NCBI GenBank assembly: GCA_000997475.1
Contig: LCEC01000040.1
Coordinates: 1 to 5,250, forward strand
Length of the DNA: 5,250 nt
Reading direction: 5' to 3'
From: Parcubacteria group bacterium GW2011_GWB1_42_6
Lineage (GTDB): Bacteria > Patescibacteriota > Minisyncoccia > Portnoybacterales > GWB1-42-6
In this document: positions 1-5,040 of the stretch, piece by piece
Position numbering within the stretch: the stretch's first letter is position 1
Layout of the letters: each line of letters opens with the position of its first letter
Made by a program: the position numbers and the translations under genes
The notes under the pieces: generated by a model
The model's input: the letters and a program-made list of their open reading frames with translations, nothing else
Told to the model about the DNA's origin: nothing
Databases searched by the model: none

Positions 1-803
1 TTTTCGCCTTCAATGTCGATCGGGTTATACATATCATCGCGATAATGAGCCAGGTGCCCCGAAGTTTCATATAGTTTTTTATTGGTTAAAACCGGAGTGT
101 AAACATATTTATAATCACGCTCTAATTCTTTGGCGTACATATAATCTTCTATTTTTTTTCTGATAAACGCGCCTTTTGGCAGCCACAATGGCAAGCCTTT
201 GCCCACATCTTCCGAAATCATAAATAACTCCAATTCTTTTCCCAATTTCCGGTGGTTTCTTTTTTCCGCTTCCTCTATATTTTTTAAATACGATTCCAAT
301 TCTTCTTTGGTTTCAAAAGCCGCGCCGTAGATCCGTTGCAGCATTTTGTTTTTTTCGTCCCCCCGCCAATAAGCGCCGGCAAGCTTTAAAAGCTTGAAAG
401 AATCCGGTTTGATTTGGCCCGTTGATTCAATGTGGGGTCCCGCGCAAAGATCGGTGAAATTGCCGGTTTTATAAATTGAAACGGTTTTGGCGCCGTCTTT
501 TTGCAGATCTTCGATCAATTCGACTTTGTAGATTTGTCCGGATTTTTCAAAGAGTTTTTTGGCGTCTTCCGCGTCCAAATCCTCCCGCTCGAATTTGAGA
601 TTCTTTTTGGCGAGTTGCTTTATTTTCTTTTCTATTTCTTGCAAATCTTCCGGCGCCAAAGCGCGCGGCAAATCGAAATCATAATAAAACCCGTTTTCTA
701 TGGCCGGGCCGATGGCGAGTTTGGCATCCGGAAAGATTTCCAGAACCGCCGCGGCGAGAAGATGGGAGATTGAATGGCGGAGGGTTTCGAGATTGGATTT
801 CAT
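1..803 (-). CDS. thrS: Threonyl-tRNA synthetase, N-terminal part (partial; lacks TGS domain)
   Basis: ThrRS charges tRNA-Thr with threonine in the cytoplasm and uses an editing domain to clear Ser-tRNA-Thr. The first 267 codons are visible; the rest runs off the window at position 1. Residues 1 to about 170 match the bacterial ThrRS editing (N2) domain: the HxxxH motif is H10-S-I-S-H14 and the second zinc-site-like motif is C120-A-G-P-H124 (TDLCAGPH). After that come the linker (HRKLGKELELF) and the start of the class II catalytic core, with motif 1 around FIRKKIEDYM and the family signature SGHLAHYRDDMY. The protein begins directly at the editing domain, so the usual N-terminal TGS domain of about 60 residues is absent. 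An in-frame TGA lies 7 codons upstream of the ATG at 803-801, so there is no longer form in this frame. No Shine-Dalgarno is seen (upstream TTTTAAATTT). The fold-back repeat abuts the start. Identity is near certain; the start is likely. Confidence 0.96.
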   Translation of the reverse strand, partial: MKSNLETLRHSISHLLAAAVLEIFPDAKLAIGPAIENGFYYDFDLPRALAPEDLQEIEKKIKQLAKKNLKFEREDLDAEDAKKLFEKSGQIYKVELIEDLQKDGAKTVSIYKTGNFTDLCAGPHIESTGQIKPDSFKLLKLAGAYWRGDEKNKMLQRIYGAAFETKEELESYLKNIEEAEKRNHRKLGKELELFMISEDVGKGLPLWLPKGAFIRKKIEDYMYAKELERDYKYVYTPVLTNKKLYETSGHLAHYRDDMYNPIDIEGE

Positions 804-807
804 AAAT

Positions 808-1022
808 TTAAAATGTAAATCTCAAAGTGCAAAATGACAATGTAAAATGTAAAATCGTACGACCATGGATGTCATTCCCGAGAAATCGGGAATCCAGACC
901 CGAATTAATCTGGATTCCCGCCTACGCGGGAATGACAGAAGAGACTTCGGATGACATCCAAGGCAGATTCATTTTACATTTTGAACTATCACTTTTAATT
1001 TTGAGATTTTAATTTTACATTA
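808..1022. repeat. Fold-back (MITE-like) repeat between thrS and its leader
   Basis: This stretch has no gene. It is an imperfect inverted repeat of about 215 bp. The AT-rich outer arms (about 810-856 and 971-1021) share blocks such as AAAATGTAAAAT (844-855, reverse complement at 971-982) and the block ATCTCAAA (reverse complement in the right arm near 1001-1008). Inside lie TGGATGTCAT (866-875) paired with ATGACATCCA (951-960), then the GC-richer core palindrome. No transposase and no convincing target-site duplication can be seen, so 'MITE-like' is an inference from the fold-back shape. The left end touches the thrS start codon and the right end touches the structured leader, so the element lies inside the thrS 5' untranslated region. 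Such elements are common between genes of CPR bacteria (general recollection, not checked). Confidence 0.8.
871..936. repeat. Nested double-hairpin core, GTCATTCCCG...CGGGAATGAC type
   Basis: Two small hairpins sit in inverted orientation: ATTCCCGA-GAAA-TCGGGAAT (874-893, with a GNRA-type GAAA loop) and ATTCCCGC-CTAC-GCGGGAAT (914-933). The two halves also pair with each other over nearly their full length: GTCATTCCCG (871-880) with 927-936, and CGGGAATCCAGA (887-898) with 909-920. The sequence can therefore fold either as two hairpins or as one long stem, in both DNA and RNA. This core belongs to a palindromic repeat type seen in many unrelated bacteria; that is from memory. Confidence 0.85.
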
Positions 1023-1050
1023 ACTAAAATATGCCCAAAAATTTACAGCT

Positions 1051-1084
1051 GTTGGGACCCCGCAACGGGGTGGTTCCACCCAAC
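1051..1084 (-). promoter_or_regulatory. T-box antiterminator-like hairpin with UGGAACC bulge
   Basis: On the minus strand GTTGGG (1084-1079) pairs with CCCAAC (1056-1051). The 7-nt bulge TGGAACC (1078-1072) follows the first strand, and then ACCCC (1071-1067) pairs with GGGGT (1061-1057) across a GTTGC loop. This is the helix A1, 7-nt bulge, helix A2 layout of the T-box antiterminator, and GGGTGGAACC fits the family consensus GGGUGGNACC. In the family the bulge bases UGGN pair with the tRNA 3' end NCCA; here UGGA would call for U73 in the tRNA. The 3' strand CCCAA can instead pair with TTGGG at 1038-1034, which also belongs to the outer helix, so competing folds exist. No classic U-run terminator follows; only TATTTTAG is present. 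Confidence 0.72.
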
Positions 1085-1151
1085 TTCCCATAAATTTCTG
1101 GGCACTCTTTGGCGCTTTTTCGCGGCGCTAGCGTGAACTTATCGGCTCTTT

Positions 1152-1180
1152 GGGCGGCCTGCCCTGAGCGTAGCGAAGGG
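1152..1180. repeat. GC-rich palindromic repeat, CCCTGAGCGTAGCGAAGGG type
   Basis: GGGCGGCCTGCCC (1152-1164) can form a GGGC/GCCC hairpin. The overlapping CCCTGAGCGTAGCGAAGGG (1162-1180) forms a second stem: CCCT/AGGG, tandem G-A mismatches, then GC/GC around GTA. The second motif resembles a short repeat scattered through many bacterial genomes (from memory). It lies inside the thrS leader, just downstream of the predicted transcription start, and would form the tip of any Stem I-like structure there. Confidence 0.6.
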
Positions 1181-1219
1181 TTGGTTAGTCCGCTTCATTG
1201 TTCAATTGATTGTGCTTAA

Positions 1220-1248
1220 ATTTTAGGATTTTTTGGAAAGCTTGTCAA
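1220..1248 (-). promoter_or_regulatory. Sigma-70-type promoter for the thrS leader
   Basis: Read on the minus strand, a perfect -35 TTGACA (1248-1243) is followed by a 17-bp spacer and a -10 TAAAAT (1225-1220). The predicted start is the A at about 1213. The transcript would cross the T-box-like leader and the fold-back repeat before reaching thrS, giving an untranslated region of about 410 nt. This is the best promoter match I found in the window. Confidence 0.8.
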
Positions 1249-1270
1249 ATTTCAAAACGCGAGGTAATCT
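1242..1270 (+). promoter_or_regulatory. Possible divergent promoter for the zinc-ribbon gene
   Basis: TTGTCA (1242-1247) is followed by a 17-bp spacer and TAATCT (1265-1270). The -35 is a 5/6 match but the -10 only 3/6, so this is weak. It uses the same bases as the thrS -35 on the other strand, so the two polymerase sites would overlap. The 5' untranslated region would be roughly 40 nt. Confidence 0.35.
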
Positions 1271-1308
1271 TCTATTTGCCAAGTGAAATTGATTTGTTCT
1301 TAACATGT

Positions 1309-1313
1309 GGAGG
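1309..1313 (+). promoter_or_regulatory. Shine-Dalgarno GGAGG deciding the start at 1319
   Basis: GGAGG sits 5 nt before the ATG at 1319-1321. A GTG at 1307-1309 is in the same frame but overlaps the Shine-Dalgarno itself, so the ATG is the better start. Confidence 0.85.
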
Positions 1314-1318
1314 AAAAA

Positions 1319-1711
1319 ATGGCCAGGGTAAAAAGCAGAATTGTCATTATCCAAAGAGAAAAAGAGCGCAAGGCTTGGGAAAAAAGAAACCCGGGAAAAG
1401 AAGCAAGATATTTTGGGGGATTTCTTTATGTTATCAAGGACGGCTTTCCCGATGAAAAAATAGAAGGAGCCAAAAAAATACCGAAGCCAGGAAAAAATGC
1501 TATTGGCAAACAAAAGGGGGAGCGATCAAAAGTTCCTTCCCTCGTTATTTTTGATGATTTACCCAGGAGAATGGAAAAAAGCTCAAGCGTTTACAAGTCT
1601 TGTCCTCGGTGTGATTCTCGCAGGATGTTTCTTCAGAGGGTAAATACTAAAGACAGGGGAAAAATTGGTGTTTGGACTTGCTCTGATTGCGACCAATTGA
1701 TGCGTGAGTGA
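1319..1711 (+). CDS. Small zinc-ribbon protein of unknown function (130 aa)
   Basis: I do not recognise this family. The protein is 130 aa, starts MARVKSRIVIIQREKER, and is rich in Lys and Arg through its first 90 residues, with no signal peptide or membrane segment. The C-terminus is a four-cysteine zinc ribbon: C95-P-R-C98, then 22 residues, then C121-S-D-C124. The ribbon resembles the general type found in transcription factors, ribosomal proteins and small nucleic-acid-binding proteins. With the basic N-terminal part this suggests RNA or DNA binding, but that is an inference. The gene is real: it has a GGAGG Shine-Dalgarno with good spacing, an intact zinc-ribbon layout and a terminator 27 nt after the TGA. 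It is transcribed divergently from thrS and converges on dnaE, so it stands alone. The orthologue distribution is unknown to me. Confidence 0.85.
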   Translation: MARVKSRIVIIQREKERKAWEKRNPGKEARYFGGFLYVIKDGFPDEKIEGAKKIPKPGKNAIGKQKGERSKVPSLVIFDDLPRRMEKSSSVYKSCPRCDSRRMFLQRVNTKDRGKIGVWTCSDCDQLMRE

Positions 1712-1737
1712 ACGAATCAATAAAACAAATAAAAAAG

Positions 1738-1764
1738 ACCACTCAGAAATCTGGGTGGTTTTTT
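1738..1764. terminator. Intrinsic terminator between the zinc-ribbon gene and dnaE
   Basis: ACCACTCAG (1738-1746), loop AAAT and CTGGGTGGT (1751-1759) form a 9-bp stem, with one U-G pair in the plus-strand RNA, followed by six T (1759-1764). An A run at 1731-1736 gives a U run on the other strand as well, so it may serve both converging genes. In the minus-strand RNA the wobble becomes a C-A mismatch, so the plus direction is favoured. The dnaE stop codon (1765-1763) overlaps its edge. Confidence 0.88.
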
Positions 1765-4700
1765 ATCTGAAATTTCTCAAATGATTCTGATTCAATTCCT
1801 GCGCGGATTCGCAAAGGATTTTGTAGTTTCCTTCTTTGTCGTCCAATCGGCCGCTCACCACGGCGATTTTGTCTTCCTGCCAAAAAGTGGCGGTGCGTTC
1901 AAGGGTTTTGGGAAAAACCAAAACTTCCACTTTTGAACGCCGGTCTTCAAGCGTCACAAAAAGCATGGGTTTTCCGGTTTTGGTGATAATTTTGTGGATT
2001 TTGGTGATGGCGCCGCCGACTTTCAAATTTCTGCCCACCCATTGCGGAATTATTTTTGAAGGCAGAGTAGCCATGCTTTCTATAACTTTTTCATATTCTT
2101 GCACCGGGTGTTCGGAAATATAAAGGCCCAATAATTCTTTTTCCCAGGAAAGGCGGTCGCGCTTGGCGCTTTCGGGCGCCGGCAAAAGTTTGAGCGAAGG
2201 CATCAATCCGTTTTTCTTTCCATCCGCCGCGGGCAAAGAAAATAAGCTTGATTGCCCCGTGTTTTTTGGTTTCTGGACTTCTTTGGCGAAATTGAGAATC
2301 AATTGAATATTGCCCAAAATCTGTCCCCGTTCGCTCAAGCAATCCAAAGCGCCGCACTTGGCCAAACTTTCCAAAGATTTTTTATTCAAGTCTTTGTCCT
2401 GCACTCTTTCAACCAAATCGGAAATGGATTCAAATAATCCGTTTTTCTTTCTTTCTTTGACTATCGCTTCAACAATATTTCCGCCCACGTTTTTAATCGC
2501 GTTAAGCCCAAAACGGATAACATTGTCTTTGATGACGGTGAAACTGCCCAGACTTTCGTTAATGTGCGGAGCCAAAACATCGATTCCCATCTGGCGGCAT
2601 TCTTCAATCAAAAAGGCGATCCGTTCAATGTCATCGGATTCAGAATTCATTAAGGCGGCCATAAGTTCGGTTGGATAATGGGCTTTGAGGTACGCCGTTT
2701 GATAGCCCACGAGCGCGTAGCAAGTGGCATGCGCTTTATTGAAGCCGTATCGCGCGAATGGTTCGATGAAATCCCAAATCTTTTCGGCAGTTTCTCGTTC
2801 AATGTTGTTTTTAACCATTCCTTCAACCAATTTGCCGCGCTGTTCATCCATCAGCTTTTTAATTTTCTTGCCGACCGCTTTGCGCAACATGTCGGCTTCG
2901 GGCAGGGTGTAGCCGGCCAGTTTGCAGGCGATTTCCATAACTTGCTCCTGATAAATCACGATGCCGTAGGTGTTTTTTAAAATCGGTTCAAGCGAAGGGT
3001 GGATGTATTCGATTTTTTTCGCGCCGTGTTTGTGGGCGATGAAATCGGGAATAAAATCCATCGGTCCGGGACGATAGAGCGCCACCATAGCGATAATATC
3101 TTCAAAAACCGTGGGTTTCAATTCTTTGAGATTTCTTTTCATGCCGCCCGATTCAAGCTGGAAAACTCCGGTGGTTTTGGCATCGCGCAAAAGTTGATAA
3201 GTTTTTTCATCGTCAAGCGGCAAAGAAATGATTTCGATTTTTTCTCCTTTGGTTTTTTCAATGATTTCCAGCGCGTTTTCGATCTGCGTGAGAGTTTTGA
3301 GGCCCAAAAAATCCATTTTCAAAAGTCCCAAATCTTCTATGCCGTGCATTTCGTATTGGGTGACAATCGCGTCATCATCTTGAGTGGGATGTTGCAGGGC
3401 GACCACCGAATCCAAAGGATCTTTGGTAATCACCACGCCGGCCGCGTGAGTGGAAGCGTGGCGGGCGACCCCTTCCAATTTTAAAGCCGTGTCAACCAGT
3501 TTTTTTATTTGATCATCGGATTCATAAAGCTGCTTGAATTCCGCGGACTGATCCAAAGCTTTTTTAAGAGTCATGCCAACCGCTATGGGAATGGCTTTTG
3601 CCACCTGATCGCAAAGCGTGTAAGCATAACCCATGGCGCGTCCCGAGTCGCGAATGGCGGCGCGGGCGGCCATGGTTCCAAAGGTGATTATTTGCGCCAC
3701 ATGATCGGCGCCGTATTTTTGACGCACATATTCGATAACTTCTTCGCGGCGGCGGTCGGCAAAGTCCATATCGATATCGGGCATGGAGATTCTTTCCGGA
3801 TTCAAAAATCTTTCAAAAAGCAGATCGTATTTCAAGGGATCGATTTCGGTGATATTCAGAAGATAGGCGACAAGCGATCCGGCGGCCGAACCGCGTCCCG
3901 GGCCAACCACGATTTTATTATTTTTGGCCCAGTTGGTGAAATCCTGAACGATTAGGAAATAAGAAGCAAAGCCGGTTTTTTGAATGATATTCAACTCGTG
4001 TTCCAATCGCGCCAATATCTTTTCGTTTGTTCCTTCGGGATATCTTTTTTCCATGCCGATTTCGCAGAGATGCCTTAAATACGTTTCGGGATTATATTCT
4101 TTTGGCACATCAAAATAGGGAAGTTGGTATTTTCCAAGCTCGAATTCAAAATTGCAATCGGCGGCGATTTTTTGGGTGCTTTCAATCGCTTGGGGAGTGT
4201 CTTTGAACCACTCAATCATGTCTTCTTGCGGACGCAAAGAAAAATCGTCGGCCAAAAGAGTCAATCTTTCCGGATCGTCAATATTGGCGTTAGTGTTTAC
4301 AAGCATCAAAATATCTTGAGCTCTGGCATCATCGGGATTAAGATAGTGAACATCGTGAGTGGCGACCAGCGGGATTCCCAATTTCACGCTCATTTTTATC
4401 AAAGCGTCATTGACCCGTTTTTGATCGGGCAGGCGCGGATGATGTTCTATTTCCAAGTAAAAATTTCCCGCTCCGAATATCTCCAAATATTCCAAAGCGA
4501 TCGCTTCGGCTTTATCAGTGGTCTCATTATTGACTATGGCGCGCGAAATTTCTCCGGCCAGACACGCGGAAGAGGCGATGAGTCCTTGCGAATGTTGGCG
4601 CAAAATTTCTTTGTCGATTCTCGGTTTATAGTAGAATCCCTCCAGCCACGCTTTAGTGGTGAGTTTGACGAGATTTTGATAACCGATCTTGTCTTTAACC

Positions 4701-4972
4701 AAAATCAGCAGATGGAAACGCTTGTCATCCATTCTGCCTCGTTTGTTGAATCGGCTTTCGGGAGTGATGTACATTTCCGAGCCGATGATCGGTTTTAGTC
4801 CCTTTGCTTTGGCTTTTTTATAAAATTCAACGGCTCCGTAGATTGAGCCGTGGTCTGTGAGGGCCAGCGAATCCATGCCTAACTCAAGGGCGCGATTCAC
4901 CAACCCGTCTATCTTTGGAAGGCCGTCAAGCAAAGAATAGTGGGAGTGGACGTGGAGGTGGGTGAATTTCAT
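1763..4972 (-). CDS. dnaE: DNA polymerase III alpha subunit (complete, 1069 aa)
   Basis: This is the replicative polymerase, which copies DNA as part of the Pol III holoenzyme with the sliding clamp and loader. Domains in order: a PHP domain (about 1-215) with candidate metal ligands H7, H9, D16, H41, E66, H87, C137, D207 and H209; the palm with GPGRGSAAGS (357-366) and catalytic PDIDMDF (D399, D401) plus D554 in KMDFLGL; fingers with ARYGFNKAHA; a helix-hairpin-helix region (GLNAIKNVGG); an internal clamp-binding motif QSSLF (907-911); and an OB fold at about 980-1055. The protein ends about 14 residues later, so the C-terminal tau-binding domain of E. coli alpha (1160 aa) is missing. The start MKFTHLHVHSHYS fits the family N-terminus exactly. 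No Shine-Dalgarno precedes the ATG (CTGACCCC). A small membrane-protein gene lies 68 nt upstream on the same strand. Identity is certain. Confidence 0.98.
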   Translation of the reverse strand: MKFTHLHVHSHYSLLDGLPKIDGLVNRALELGMDSLALTDHGSIYGAVEFYKKAKAKGLKPIIGSEMYITPESRFNKRGRMDDKRFHLLILVKDKIGYQNLVKLTTKAWLEGFYYKPRIDKEILRQHSQGLIASSACLAGEISRAIVNNETTDKAEAIALEYLEIFGAGNFYLEIEHHPRLPDQKRVNDALIKMSVKLGIPLVATHDVHYLNPDDARAQDILMLVNTNANIDDPERLTLLADDFSLRPQEDMIEWFKDTPQAIESTQKIAADCNFEFELGKYQLPYFDVPKEYNPETYLRHLCEIGMEKRYPEGTNEKILARLEHELNIIQKTGFASYFLIVQDFTNWAKNNKIVVGPGRGSAAGSLVAYLLNITEIDPLKYDLLFERFLNPERISMPDIDMDFADRRREEVIEYVRQKYGADHVAQIITFGTMAARAAIRDSGRAMGYAYTLCDQVAKAIPIAVGMTLKKALDQSAEFKQLYESDDQIKKLVDTALKLEGVARHASTHAAGVVITKDPLDSVVALQHPTQDDDAIVTQYEMHGIEDLGLLKMDFLGLKTLTQIENALEIIEKTKGEKIEIISLPLDDEKTYQLLRDAKTTGVFQLESGGMKRNLKELKPTVFEDIIAMVALYRPGPMDFIPDFIAHKHGAKKIEYIHPSLEPILKNTYGIVIYQEQVMEIACKLAGYTLPEADMLRKAVGKKIKKLMDEQRGKLVEGMVKNNIERETAEKIWDFIEPFARYGFNKAHATCYALVGYQTAYLKAHYPTELMAALMNSESDDIERIAFLIEECRQMGIDVLAPHINESLGSFTVIKDNVIRFGLNAIKNVGGNIVEAIVKERKKNGLFESISDLVERVQDKDLNKKSLESLAKCGALDCLSERGQILGNIQLILNFAKEVQKPKNTGQSSLFSLPAADGKKNGLMPSLKLLPAPESAKRDRLSWEKELLGLYISEHPVQEYEKVIESMATLPSKIIPQWVGRNLKVGGAITKIHKIITKTGKPMLFVTLEDRRSKVEVLVFPKTLERTATFWQEDKIAVVSGRLDDKEGNYKILCESAQELNQNHLRNFR

Positions 4973-4976
4973 GGGG

Positions 4977-5039
4977 TCAGTTAATCAGTTTGTCAGTTGG
5001 TCAGTTCAGAAATTTAAGTTGATAAACTGGCAAACTGAT
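4977..5039. repeat. Octamer repeats TCAGTTNN, four direct and two inverted copies
   Basis: TCAGTT occurs at 4977, 4985, 4993 and 5001, an exact 8-bp period, with the last two bases of each unit varying (AA, TG, GG, CA). Two inverted units follow at 5031-5038 (CAAACTGA) and 5023-5030 (TAAACTGG). The block 4984-4998 pairs with 5025-5039 with a single mismatch, giving a 15-bp stem with a 26-nt loop. The element fills most of the 68-nt gap between the upstream stop codon and the dnaE ATG. It is not followed by a T run in the minus direction, so it is not a standard terminator. Confidence 0.8.
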
Positions 5040-5040
5040 T

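Larger units (their letters stand above)
1032..1213 (-). promoter_or_regulatory. Structured thrS leader RNA, T-box-like
   Basis: Between the promoter and thrS the minus strand carries a structured leader; its 5' end at about 1213 is inferred from promoter spacing. At its 3' end is a T-box-type antiterminator (1051-1084), enclosed by a 14-bp outer helix: 1091-1104 pairs with 1032-1045 with a single G-U. Further upstream a short helix TGAAC/GTTCA (1200-1204 with 1134-1138) can close an irregular stem of about 70 nt that would be the place of Stem I. I could not find a convincing specifier loop with an ACN (Thr) codon on the usual 3' strand, nor a clear AG bulge or distal loop. T-box leaders sense uncharged tRNA and commonly precede aminoacyl-tRNA synthetase genes, which fits thrS downstream. 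The alternative is a different cis-regulatory structure that only resembles the antiterminator. Confidence 0.6.

Noticed and set aside
827..1012. Plus-strand open frame of 61 aa containing WIPAYAGMTE
   Set aside because: It is the translation of the palindromic repeat; this peptide is a common artefact of such repeats and there is no ribosome binding site.
1034..1056. Classic T-box terminator after the antiterminator
   Set aside because: The competing hairpin has only 5 bp with a 13-nt loop and is not followed by a proper U run, so it was not listed as a terminator.
1307..1318. GTG start adding four residues to the zinc-ribbon protein
   Set aside because: The GTG overlaps the GGAGG that serves the ATG at 1319 and has no ribosome site of its own.
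1210..1455. Plus-strand open frame of 81 aa
   Set aside because: It overlaps the zinc-ribbon gene in another frame, has no Shine-Dalgarno and no family-like motif.
1223..1513. Minus-strand open frame of 96 aa
   Set aside because: It is antisense to the zinc-ribbon gene and runs across the thrS promoter; its Phe/Ser-rich content is what A-rich coding DNA gives on the other strand.
4124..4798. Plus-strand open frame of 224 aa, the longest antisense frame over dnaE
   Set aside because: dnaE is an unambiguous conserved gene here; the antisense frame has no motif and reflects codon bias. The same goes for 2999-3484 and 3509-3955.
4977..5039. Possible CRISPR array
   Set aside because: Units are only 8 bp, without spacers of regular length; this is a short tandem and inverted repeat.
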